From assembly GCA_938001915.1 (NCBI GenBank), contig CALLBD010000036.1, positions 1 through 48,546 on the forward strand: a DNA stretch of 48,546 nt, read 5' to 3'. Position 1 is the stretch's first letter. Each line of letters starts with the position of its first letter. Shown piece by piece: positions 8,192 to 15,673 of the stretch. Origin of the DNA: an uncultured Caulobacterales bacterium (GTDB taxonomy: Bacteria; Pseudomonadota; Alphaproteobacteria; Caulobacterales; Maricaulaceae). Made by a program: the position numbers and the translations under genes. Under the pieces are notes generated by a model, which did no database searches, had not been told where the DNA came from, and saw only the letters and a list, made by a program, of their open reading frames with translations.

Positions 8192-10435
8192 ATGCGGGCC
8201 ATGAAATTAACCAGAAAAATAATATTGGACGAGGTGAAGACCCGTCCTGATTTTTACGACAATAAAAAACTCGCCCGTGCGCTTGGCGTGAAAGGTGATG
8301 ACCGCCGTGAGCTCAGACAGCTCTTGCGGGCGATGGTCGAGGATGGGGCGCTCAAGAAATCCGACCGCAAGACCTTCCGCGAGGCGGATGCCTTGCCCGG
8401 CGTGATGGTGATTAAAGCCACGCGTCTTGATGATGGCGACCTGATGGGTGAGCCCGAGAATTGGAAAGGCGACGGCGCGCCGCCGCAGCTCCTCATCCGC
8501 GATATGGGATCGCGAGAGAAAAAGCGCGGGAAACGCGACCAACGCGAAACGCTAAAAATTGGCGACCGCGCGCTTTGCCGTATTAAAGTCCGCGAGAACG
8601 GCGAGGCCGTGGCCTCCGTCATGAAAAAGCTGGGCAGCGGGCCTACGGCGCATCTCGGCGTACTCTATCAAGGCGGGCGGGGGTGGCGCATTCAGCCGGT
8701 TTCTAAAAAGGCGCGCCATGACTATAAGCCCTCGAAAATTCCTGAGGGCGCAGAAGATCAAGACCTCGTTTGGTTCCGCTCCTCGCGGCGCAATCAAGGC
8801 GATTTGCGCATTGCAGATATTACGGAAATCATCGGCTCGGCCAAAGGCGGTAAATCCGCGAGCCTGATTAGCTTGCATGAGAATGACATTCGCGTCGCCT
8901 TCCCCGAAAAGGTCATTGAAGAAGCCAAGGCGCTCAAGCTGCCCGAAATCGAAGGCGCACGCGAAGATATTCGCGACCTCCCACTCATCACCATTGACCC
9001 TGTGGATGCTAAAGATTTTGACGATGCCGTCTTCGCCCATCCAGATAAAAATGAGAACAATAAAGGCGGCTGGGTTGTTTGGGTTGCCATCGCCGATGTA
9101 TCAGGCTTTGTGACGCCTGGTTCTGAGCTGGACAAGGAAGCGCGCGAGCGCGGGAACTCTGTCTACCTCCCCGACGTCGTCGTCCCCATGCTACCGCATG
9201 AGCTATCTTCGGACCTCTGTTCCTTGCGCCCCCATGAAGACCGCGCCTGTATGGCGGTACGTATGGTGTTTGATAAAACGGGCACGAAGATAAGGCATAA
9301 ATTCAAACGCGGTATGATGCGCAGCCACGCCCGCCTGACCTATCAACAGGCGCAAGACGCAGCAGACGGTAATGCTGGCGAAGCCGCTGAGCCCGTGCTC
9401 GACATTATCCAAGATATATACGCCGCCTATGCGGTCCTAAAGAAAGGCCGCGACGCGCGCGCGCCGCTTGCGATTGAGCTACCCGAACGCCGTGTCCATA
9501 TTGACGAAGACGGCAAAGTCAGCGGCATTACACTCCGCGATAGATTTGACGCGCATAAACTCATCGAAGAATTTATGGTGCAGGCCAATGTCTGCGCTGC
9601 GGAGAGCTTGGTGGAAAAGAAATCGCCGGGCATTGTCCGCCTGCATGACGCGCCTGATCGCGAGAAGCTACAAGGCCTGGTCGAGTTCCTGCCCGTGCTC
9701 GATTTGAAATTCTCGCTGGGTGAACGCGTGACAACCTCCCGCCTGAACAAGCTCCTCACGCAAGCTAACCAAAAAGACCTCACCGAAACCGTTGGCATGG
9801 CCGTTTTACGCAGCCAGTCCCAAGCCGTATATAGCGCAGACAAAGGGGGGCATTTTGGCTTGAACCTCACCGATTACGCCCATTTCACCTCACCCATTCG
9901 GCGCTATGCGGACCTGATTGTCCACCGCGCGCTCATTAGCGCCTTTGGCTTTGGTGACGACGGCCTAGATAAGGAAAGCACCTCACGCCTGAAAGAGATT
10001 GCGGAACATATCTCTGCGACGGAACGCAAAGCCATGGTGGCGGAACGCGATGCGAAGGATCGCTATATCGCGGCTTATCTGGCGGACCGCGTGGGTGGAG
10101 TCTTCAATGCGCGCATCACGGGCGTAACAAAATTTGGATTATTCATAACACTCGATGAAACGGGCGCAGATGGCCTCATTCCAGCGCGCAATCTGGGATA
10201 TGAATATTTCGCCTATAATGAAAAGAACCGCGCCCTGATCGGTGTTGAAAGCGGTGATACTTATCGCTTCGGCAGACCCATTAAAGCCAAGCTTGAAGAG
10301 GCCACTCCCATAACAGGTGGATTGATCTTTGAGATGGTCAGTAAACCTGAAAAAGGCAAACCACCAAAGAGACATCACCGCAGCGGGGGCGGGCCAAAAT
10401 CACGCGGGGCAACGCATCGACGCAAGCGGCGTTAG
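8192..10435 (+). CDS. rnr: Ribonuclease R
   Basis: Processive 3'-5' exoribonuclease of the RNB family that degrades structured RNA and takes part in rRNA and tmRNA quality control. Domains in order: an N-terminal winged-helix region (about 1-80), cold-shock-like domains, the RNB catalytic domain with the acidic metal site in IDPVDAKDFDDAVFA (about 266-280), and a C-terminal S1 domain (GVFNARITGVTKFGLFITL). A basic, Arg/Gly/Lys-rich tail follows (RHHRSGGGPKSRGATHRRKRR in part). The 747 residues match the family. The first ATG is 8192 and a second in-frame ATG at 8201 is an equally possible start. The gene is followed by a gene-free stretch of about 850 bp carrying element A. Confidence 0.96.
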   Translation: MRAMKLTRKIILDEVKTRPDFYDNKKLARALGVKGDDRRELRQLLRAMVEDGALKKSDRKTFREADALPGVMVIKATRLDDGDLMGEPENWKGDGAPPQLLIRDMGSREKKRGKRDQRETLKIGDRALCRIKVRENGEAVASVMKKLGSGPTAHLGVLYQGGRGWRIQPVSKKARHDYKPSKIPEGAEDQDLVWFRSSRRNQGDLRIADITEIIGSAKGGKSASLISLHENDIRVAFPEKVIEEAKALKLPEIEGAREDIRDLPLITIDPVDAKDFDDAVFAHPDKNENNKGGWVVWVAIADVSGFVTPGSELDKEARERGNSVYLPDVVVPMLPHELSSDLCSLRPHEDRACMAVRMVFDKTGTKIRHKFKRGMMRSHARLTYQQAQDAADGNAGEAAEPVLDIIQDIYAAYAVLKKGRDARAPLAIELPERRVHIDEDGKVSGITLRDRFDAHKLIEEFMVQANVCAAESLVEKKSPGIVRLHDAPDREKLQGLVEFLPVLDLKFSLGERVTTSRLNKLLTQANQKDLTETVGMAVLRSQSQAVYSADKGGHFGLNLTDYAHFTSPIRRYADLIVHRALISAFGFGDDGLDKESTSRLKEIAEHISATERKAMVAERDAKDRYIAAYLADRVGGVFNARITGVTKFGLFITLDETGADGLIPARNLGYEYFAYNEKNRALIGVESGDTYRFGRPIKAKLEEATPITGGLIFEMVSKPEKGKPPKRHHRSGGGPKSRGATHRRKRR

Positions 10436-10666
10436 GACAAGGATTGTCTATTATTTGTGCTCGAAAGCTCCCATCACATCTTATCGCCGTGACTGAACTG
10501 GTTTCGTTGCGTCATTATGAAAGAAGCACTTTAGCGCCACCTATATTTGGAACGTGGGTTAATTGCGGAGCGCCACATCCTCGTCTCAAAATTTCTTTTT
10601 CCTCATTCTGATTGTCAATTTTCCCAGATTTTCCGCAGGTTTCCGGAGATGCATCCTCATTTCAAG
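10436..10666. other. Gene-free stretch between rnr and element A
   Basis: About 230 bp after the rnr stop. I find no frame with a plausible start and ribosome-binding site, no clear Rho-independent terminator and no homology to elements B or C. It may hold a promoter for the RNA of element A, but no convincing -35/-10 pair is visible. Confidence 0.5.
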
Positions 10667-10696
10667 AAAACATAATCCACGCTTTCAAAAGCTGTG
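10667..10696 (+). promoter_or_regulatory. Conserved 30-nt block upstream of RNA A
   Basis: This block begins AAAACATAATCC and ends AAAAGCTGTG. It matches the corresponding block upstream of RNA B at 27 of 30 positions, at exactly the same distance from the scaffold. It could be the promoter of the RNA or the end of a mobile element. No canonical sigma-70 hexamers with 17-bp spacing are visible. Confidence 0.55.
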
Positions 10697-10708
10697 ATAT
10701 ATTGAGCC

Positions 10709-10956
10709 TGTTCTTTCAAACATAGGACAGGTAGACGTCACCTACTGGTTTGAGAGACGGTGGGCCTGAGCATTCAGTGATGACACGCTGGACTGTGCCG
10801 GGGCTTTAGGAGTGAGAGCCGATGCCTAGGGCCAGAGTTGCCCTAACTGGTAGGACAGACGGGCCGCTTCTTCAAAAACCATCGCCGCAGATAGTGCAAT
10901 TTTTGCTCTGCAAAAAATGTACGGTGTGGATTTGGCTGTAAGTCAATTCCACGAGT
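10709..10956 (+). ncRNA. Structured RNA, copy A (scaffold shared with copies B and C)
   Basis: No protein frame explains this segment, and it folds like copies B and C. P1 pairs 10713-10721 (CTTTCAAAC) with 10748-10756 (GTTTGAGAG). P2 pairs 10762-10766 with 10802-10806 around a conserved core (CTGAGC ... TGTGCCGGG). A 7-bp hairpin with a 6-nt loop lies at 10773-10792. Most paired bases differ from copies B and C yet remain paired. Two copy-specific hairpins follow, at 10895-10921 (11 of 12 pairs) and 10927-10951 (10 of 11 pairs). It does not resemble RNase P RNA, tmRNA, 6S or SRP RNA as I know them. A HEARO/omega-RNA assignment is possible but untested. Confidence 0.75.
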
Positions 10957-11051
10957 CTTCGCGTAAAACAAAACTTCTTCTACCCCTTGGTATTCCATCG
11001 GGGAGACACATCTGCGGGCACGTCCTGTTTGATATATAACCTTCGGCTGAC
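10957..11051 (+). repeat. Element A, 3' module, first copy
   Basis: The module runs from CTTCGCGTAAAACA to the hairpin CCTTCGG. It is nearly identical to 25909-26003 on the minus strand and recognisably related to 48101-48183 on the minus strand (shared TTCGCGTAAAACA and TTGGT-CCATCG). It contains a hairpin of CCCCTTGG against CCATCGGGG with a TATT loop. Confidence 0.85.
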
Positions 11052-11210
11052 CTCTCGATAGGCAGTGAGGAATTCAACTTGCCTATAACTCTAACATTGC
11101 ACACCGAACGACTTAGCCGTTCGGCGCTTCGCTGCAATCGACTCACTGGGTCGATTGCGGACGTTTCGCGTCCCTCGGGAAGACACATCTACGGGCACGT
11201 CCTGATTTGA
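11052..11210 (+). repeat. Element A, hairpin region and second, shorter 3' module
   Basis: This part contains a CGAACG/CGTTCG hairpin near 11105-11123 and an 8-bp hairpin of CAATCGAC against GTCGATTG near 11134-11156. A second copy of the 3' module lacks its middle (11163-11210, GTTTCGCGT then TCGGGAAGACACATC). The same order is found in element B. The element ends about 80 bp before the Nudix gene start. No credible protein is encoded. Confidence 0.75.
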
Positions 11211-11289
11211 ATTGAAACCTCAGCGCCCCCGCGATGGCGCGCAGCAGCTTTTGCTTGTTTTCAAATCAGTCAAGCGCCATCACGGCTCC

Positions 11290-12042
11290 ATGTCCGATCC
11301 AATTAAAGATTCTGGCCCTATCCTTGTGGGTAAAATGAAAATCACCGAGAATGAGCGGTCAAAACGAAAAGCTCTAACGCGCGCGCCCAAACCCCGATTG
11401 GCGTCGACCTTGGTTCTGACATGCGGGTCTGGTGAAAATTTGAAAATCCTCATGGGGCAGCGCTCAAACCGACATGATTTCATGCCAAATGTCTATGTAT
11501 TTCCAGGCGGCCGCGTCGACCGTGCGGATAGCTACGCGAAATATGCGGGCCGCCTCTCCGCCCGGACCGAGCGAATATTGGAAGCCGCCTACACCCCCCG
11601 CCGGTCCCAAGCGATTGTCCTAGCCAGCGTAAGGGAGACCTGGGAGGAAACAGGTCTCATGCTGGGCAAACGATCTGACGCCCACCGCAATCTCACCCAT
11701 GCGAGCTATGACGCGTTTCGGGAAACCGGACAGCTGCCCGATTTATCCGGTATTGAAGTCTTTGGCCGCGCGGTGACACCGCCGCACCGCCACAAGCGCT
11801 TTGATGCCTGGTTTTTCGTCAAACAACTCGGGGAAAGTCCGCCGCCGAAGATTTCCGATAGTTCAGAGTTGTTGAATGTGGGCTGGTTCACATTTGATGA
11901 GATTGAAAGCCTCGAGACACAGCGCGCAACCGACATGATGCTGCAAGTCTTGAAGCGCTATCTGAAAGCAGACCGTCCCCCTGAAACCATATTTTACTCC
12001 CGCGCAATCCGAGGTGAGTTCAAAATGCTGCAATTCCCGTAG
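11290..12042 (+). CDS. Nudix hydrolase
   Basis: The protein carries the Nudix signature in the form ASVRETWEETGLMLG, with the REtwEEtG core that binds the metal and hydrolyses a nucleoside diphosphate linked to another moiety. A family-like beta sheet precedes it (YVFPGGRVDRAD). Length from the ATG at 11290 is 250 residues. The frame is open to 11212, but the extra 26 residues begin right at the edge of element A and look noncoding. The C-terminal part with TPPHRHKRFDAWFFVK resembles the CoA-pyrophosphatase-like or NUDT19-like subgroup, so a CoA-ester substrate is a guess. It lies 87 bp upstream of rpmG on the same strand. Confidence 0.88.
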   Translation: MSDPIKDSGPILVGKMKITENERSKRKALTRAPKPRLASTLVLTCGSGENLKILMGQRSNRHDFMPNVYVFPGGRVDRADSYAKYAGRLSARTERILEAAYTPRRSQAIVLASVRETWEETGLMLGKRSDAHRNLTHASYDAFRETGQLPDLSGIEVFGRAVTPPHRHKRFDAWFFVKQLGESPPPKISDSSELLNVGWFTFDEIESLETQRATDMMLQVLKRYLKADRPPETIFYSRAIRGEFKMLQFP

Positions 12043-12129
12043 ATTACTATAGCGGCTATCGGTTGACAGCCGCGCTCGAAGCGCCTATCCGCGCGCAACT
12101 GAATTACTCGAAAATGAGGACTCCCCATC

Positions 12130-12297
12130 ATGGCGAAGCCTACCACAATTAAAATCCGTCTTAACTCGACCGCTGGCACGGGTTATTTTTACGTGACCAA
12201 GAAAAACTCACGCACAATGACTGAGAAAATGGTCAAGAAAAAATACGACCCGGTCGTACGTAAACACGTCGACTTCAAAGAGGGTAAGATCAAGTAA
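12130..12297 (+). CDS. rpmG: 50S ribosomal protein L33
   Basis: A 55-residue basic protein beginning [20 protein letters not shown] and ending FKEGKIK matches bacterial L33 over its full length. It is the form without the CXXC zinc motifs (zinc-independent type). It is a component of the large subunit near the E site. The ATG at 12130 follows a GAGGA element. A strong bidirectional terminator follows 18 bp after the stop and separates it from the convergent pleD gene. Confidence 0.96.
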   Translation: MAKPTTIKIRLNSTAGTGYFYVTKKNSRTMTEKMVKKKYDPVVRKHVDFKEGKIK

Positions 12298-12314
12298 GAT
12301 CGAAAACCAGTATC

Positions 12315-12356
12315 AAAAAAGCCGCCGCTCGTAGACTTACGTGCGGCGGCTTTTTT
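12315..12356. terminator. Bidirectional Rho-independent terminator between rpmG and pleD
   Basis: AAAAAAGCCGCCGC is followed by a loop and then GCGGCGGCTTTTTT. The GC-rich stem has a T run on one side and an A run on the other, so it can end both the rpmG (+) and pleD (-) transcripts. Confidence 0.9.
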
Positions 12357-12369
12357 GTATAAAATGCTT

Positions 12370-13731
12370 CTAAGCCGCTTTGGGAAATTTAGCAGATAGC
12401 GCCTTGTTCCGGCCGCTTTCCTTAGCCTTATATAACGCATCATCCGCCCGTTTGAAAACGTCCCGTAGACTCTCACCCTTTTCGACTTGTGCGACACCCA
12501 CACTGGTCGTAACCTGTAGCGCTTCGCCACCTACGAAGATTGGTGTTCCCGCGATTAAGGCGCGCACGCGGTCAGCAGCTATTAGAGCCTCTTCGACCTT
12601 CGTATCCGGCATCGCAATCATAAACTCTTCACCGCCATAGCGTGCGACAACATCCACCGCTCGCATATTGGTCACCAAACGGGCCGCAACCTCTTTAAGG
12701 ATTTGATCCCCCATATCATGACCTAAAATATCATTGACCCGCTTAAAGTGGTCAATATCAAACACCATCAATGAAAAAGGGGTGCCTTGGGTTTCAAGCT
12801 CCTCAAAGAGCGGCTCCACTGTACGGTCAAAAAACCGGCGGTTACCCAGGGCTGTCAACGGATCTGCCACCACCATTTCTAAGTTTTCGTTAAAATTCTC
12901 ACGTAGCGAGTCCGCATAGAATTTCCGTCGCAACAATGTGGCCACCCGGGCCTTTAATTCTTGGATCTCAACGGGGCGCATGACCGTATCATTAATCCCG
13001 ATATCATAGGCGCGTATGAAACGTGTTTCATCCTCAGGATCGCCAACAACAAGAATTGGAACATCCCGACTTTCTTCATTAAATTTCAAGGACGCGCAGA
13101 CTCGTAAGCCGTCAAAGCTTTCACTCACAAGGCTTACGATAATTGTATCGATTCCTGATTTCGCTAAGCGAATGGCCTTTATGGGATCTTTTTCGATTAT
13201 GATTTGATGTTTTTCACGCAACGGCTTCGCAATTTTTTCTGCATGAAGCGCATGATCTTCGACAAGCAAAATCCGTCCAGATTTTTTCTCCAAGGACTCA
13301 AGTAGCCCGCGCGAGTTGGAGACCGTATGTCCTGTATGACTGAGCAATTGATCCGTGACCATCTTCAAACGCAAGAGAGACCTCACGCGGGCCATCATGT
13401 TGAAATCATCAATAGGCTTTGTAACAAAATCGTCTGCGCCAGCCTCAAGTCCGCGAATTCGGTCTTTTGTTTCTTCCAATACCGTGACCATGATAACAGG
13501 AACATGCCAAGTCGCCGGATTATTTTTGAGCCGTTTGCAGGCTTCAAAACCATCCATACCCGGCATCATGGCATCCATAAGGACGAGGTCCAACCGTTCT
13601 GTTTCGGCCACTTCCAAAGCTTCATATCCCGAACGCGCTGTCAGGACATCATAATATTCTGCCTGAAGCTTTATTTTCAGGAGATGAACATTTGGGGCAA
13701 GATCATCGACTACGAGGATGCGCGCGGACAT
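12370..13731 (-). CDS. pleD: PleD-type response regulator diguanylate cyclase (REC-REC-GGDEF)
   Basis: The 453-residue protein has PleD architecture. The first receiver domain (1-120) has phospho-acceptor Asp53 in LVLMDAMMPGMDG. The second receiver domain (about 152-270) lacks the acceptor Asp (IIVSLVSES). A GGDEF domain has the active motif GGEEF at 366-370 and an RxxD inhibitory site (RAVD, 357-360), implying product inhibition. It makes cyclic di-GMP upon phosphorylation. In Caulobacter PleD drives the swarmer-to-stalked transition under the PleC/DivJ kinases. Its position 16 bp downstream of divK on the same strand matches that system, so transcription from the divK promoter is likely. 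Confidence 0.96.
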   Translation of the reverse strand: MSARILVVDDLAPNVHLLKIKLQAEYYDVLTARSGYEALEVAETERLDLVLMDAMMPGMDGFEACKRLKNNPATWHVPVIMVTVLEETKDRIRGLEAGADDFVTKPIDDFNMMARVRSLLRLKMVTDQLLSHTGHTVSNSRGLLESLEKKSGRILLVEDHALHAEKIAKPLREKHQIIIEKDPIKAIRLAKSGIDTIIVSLVSESFDGLRVCASLKFNEESRDVPILVVGDPEDETRFIRAYDIGINDTVMRPVEIQELKARVATLLRRKFYADSLRENFNENLEMVVADPLTALGNRRFFDRTVEPLFEELETQGTPFSLMVFDIDHFKRVNDILGHDMGDQILKEVAARLVTNMRAVDVVARYGGEEFMIAMPDTKVEEALIAADRVRALIAGTPIFVGGEALQVTTSVGVAQVEKGESLRDVFKRADDALYKAKESGRNKALSAKFPKAA

Positions 13732-13747
13732 GGCGGTCTCCTCTCAA

Positions 13748-14119
13748 CTACGCGGCTTCGGCGAATTTCCGCACTTTAGCGAGGAAAGACGAAACCGTAA
13801 TCGGTTTGGCAATATAGTCTTCACACCCCCCGTCCCGAATACGCTTTTCATCGCCCTTCATGGCGAAAGCCGTGACAGCAATAACGGGAATATTGGCTAA
13901 GGCTTCATCATCCTTAATCCATTTTGTCACTTCTAACCCAGACACTTCTGGAAGCTGAATGTCCATTAGAATTAAGTCGGGGTTGAAACTACGCGCTAAT
14001 GAAATAGCCTTTAAACCCTCGCGAGTCTGTCTCGTCTCATAACCATGAGCTTCTAGAAGATCTGCGAACAACTTCATGTTCAGTTCGTTATCTTCAACAA
14101 TGAGAACTTTTTTCGACAT
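13748..14119 (-). CDS. divK: Single-domain response regulator DivK
   Basis: DivK is a stand-alone receiver protein controlling asymmetric division by acting on DivL/CckA and thereby CtrA. Seen: [20 protein letters not shown] with the acidic pocket, acceptor Asp53 in [13 protein letters not shown], the conserved Thr in AVTAFAM, and the KPI motif. From this ATG it has 123 residues. An ATG four codons upstream (14131) is also possible and has GGGAC close before it. It leads the divK-pleD unit, and a TTAACCAT half-site lies about 130 bp upstream. Confidence 0.95.
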   Translation of the reverse strand: MSKKVLIVEDNELNMKLFADLLEAHGYETRQTREGLKAISLARSFNPDLILMDIQLPEVSGLEVTKWIKDDEALANIPVIAVTAFAMKGDEKRIRDGGCEDYIAKPITVSSFLAKVRKFAEAA

Positions 14120-14246
14120 TTTTTTCAACATAGTCCCAATTCACCAACTAACAGCACCATCTGATTTGCGGTGCTTGCTCTTGTTCTTACCCGCTGACAC
14201 TGACAGAATATCCTTAAATCTTGGTGTGTAGGCCGGTTACTTGTGG

Positions 14247-14254
14247 TTAACCAT
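14247..14254. promoter_or_regulatory. Possible CtrA half-site upstream of divK
   Basis: TTAACCAT matches the extended half-site of the CtrA consensus. The partner half is imperfect (TTAC, with a 6-bp spacer). divK is a known CtrA target in Caulobacter, which makes the location sensible. An 8-base match can arise by chance. Confidence 0.4.
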
Positions 14255-14296
14255 GATGGCCCAATCACAACACTGTCGCGACGGTTTCCGCATAGA

Positions 14297-14311
14297 GAAC
14301 ATTGCATGAAC
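14297..14311. promoter_or_regulatory. LexA (SOS) box upstream of dinB
   Basis: GAACATTGCATGAAC is GAAC-N7-GAAC, the reverse complement of the alphaproteobacterial LexA operator GTTC-N7-GTTC. It sits 25 bp before the dinB start, where a repressor would block transcription. Confidence 0.85.
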
Positions 14312-14335
14312 AAGTTAACTCTTATATAAGATGAA

Positions 14336-15673
14336 ATGATGACGTCCTGCAGCACAAAAGAAGCACGGCTTTGCCGAGACTGCGGCGCGGAAAATCTTAA
14401 GGCAGACAGTTGTAGCGCCTGTGGGTCTAGCCGTGCAATCGCCCACCCTGACATAAATGCGTTATCCATTGCCCATGTAGATTGTGACGCATTTTATTGC
14501 TCTGTTGAAAAACGCGACAACCCAGACATCCGCGATAAACCCGTCATAGTGGGCGGCGGACGCCGCGGTGTTGTCTCTGCGGCCTGTTATCACGCCCGCG
14601 TCTATGGTGTGCGCTCCGCTATGCCTATGTTCCAAGCGCTAAAACTTTGCCCCCAAGCCGTCGTGGTCAAAGGCAGCCTAGATAAATATGCCTTTGAAGG
14701 CGGGCGTATTCGCAACATGATGCGCGCCCTCACCCCTCTTGTTGAACCCCTGTCGATTGACGAAGCCTTTCTGGATTTGACGGGCACGGATCGCCTTCAT
14801 GGAAAATCGCCCGCACAAAGTCTCATACAGCTTCAGAACGATATTTTGCGAGAGGTTGGGGTCACGGTCTCTATTGGGCTCTCCTATAATAAGTTTCTCG
14901 CGAAAACCGCCTCGGACCTCGACAAGCCAAATGGGTTCGCCATCTTAGGCCGGAAAGATGCACAAGATTTTTTAGACCAACAAACGGTCGGCTTTATTTA
15001 TGGCATTGGCCCTGCTTTTGCCTCGAAGCTCGAAAAAGCGGGATTGCGTAGGATTGCCGACGTCAGGCAACGGTCCGACAAAGATCTCGCCCGGCGCTTT
15101 GGCGATCAAGGCCTGCGGCTGGCGCGGCTCGCGCGCGGCGAAGATCACCGTCCCGTCAATCCCGTCAGTGACCGAAAATCAATCTCGGCAGAAACCACCT
15201 TTAACACCGATTTTTCGGACCTCGAACTGCTTAAGGATAAGCTCTGGCAAGTCTGTTTAAAAACCGCAGACAGGTCGAAAGCCAAAAATCTGGCGGGGCG
15301 GACGGTGACGCTCAAATTGAAATCCGCCCAGTTCAAATCCATCACCCGACGCCGCACGCTGCAACAACCCGTTCAGCTCGCAGATGTCATTTTCTCGGAG
15401 CTCGAGCCGTTATTGGAGGCTGAAGTTGATGGGCATAAAACCTACCGCTTAATCGGCGCGGGTCTCTCAGGTTTAACCGAGCCAGTTGGGGATGTCGCAG
15501 ATATGCTTGACATAAAATCCGCAAAGCGCGGCGCGGCGGAACGCGCCAGCGATATTGCCCGGGCGAAATTTGGATCTGACGCCGTTACAACGGGCCGCGG
15601 CTTGAGATTAAAACAAGCGAGAGCCAAGAATATTGCGGAGAGCCTTCCTAGCAAACCTAAGTTTGAAGAGTAG
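14336..15673 (+). CDS. dinB: DNA polymerase IV (Y-family, error-prone)
   Basis: Translesion polymerase with catalytic carboxylates in AHVDCDAFYCSVEKRD and LSIDEAFLDLTGT. Helix-hairpin-helix and little-finger regions follow, giving 445 residues. The N terminus has a short zinc-ribbon-like extension with two Cys pairs (CRDCG and CSACG) that is usual in alphaproteobacterial DinB. Two adjacent ATGs (14336 and 14339) can serve as start. Expression should be DNA-damage inducible given the LexA box just upstream. The gene overlaps the convergent membrane-protein gene by 17 bp at its end. Confidence 0.95.
   Translation: MMTSCSTKEARLCRDCGAENLKADSCSACGSSRAIAHPDINALSIAHVDCDAFYCSVEKRDNPDIRDKPVIVGGGRRGVVSAACYHARVYGVRSAMPMFQALKLCPQAVVVKGSLDKYAFEGGRIRNMMRALTPLVEPLSIDEAFLDLTGTDRLHGKSPAQSLIQLQNDILREVGVTVSIGLSYNKFLAKTASDLDKPNGFAILGRKDAQDFLDQQTVGFIYGIGPAFASKLEKAGLRRIADVRQRSDKDLARRFGDQGLRLARLARGEDHRPVNPVSDRKSISAETTFNTDFSDLELLKDKLWQVCLKTADRSKAKNLAGRTVTLKLKSAQFKSITRRRTLQQPVQLADVIFSELEPLLEAEVDGHKTYRLIGAGLSGLTEPVGDVADMLDIKSAKRGAAERASDIARAKFGSDAVTTGRGLRLKQARAKNIAESLPSKPKFEE

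Noticed and set aside
10709-10956. RNase P RNA, tmRNA, 6S RNA or SRP RNA
   Set aside because: The conserved core motifs of these RNAs, such as GAGGAAAGTCC of RNase P RNA or GGTCAGGTCCGGAAGGAAGC of SRP RNA, are absent, and three copies in one window do not fit single-copy RNAs.
10667-11210. Group I or II intron
   Set aside because: No recognisable domain V, GTGYG start or group I core sequences, no intron-encoded protein, and the element lies between genes rather than inside one.
12979-13280. Degenerate second receiver domain of PleD as a sign of gene decay
   Set aside because: Loss of the phospho-acceptor in the second receiver is normal for PleD, where it serves as a dimerisation adaptor.
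14336-14460. Cysteine-rich N-terminal extension of DinB as a novel fusion
   Set aside because: A two-Cys-pair extension of this kind is usual in alphaproteobacterial DinB proteins.
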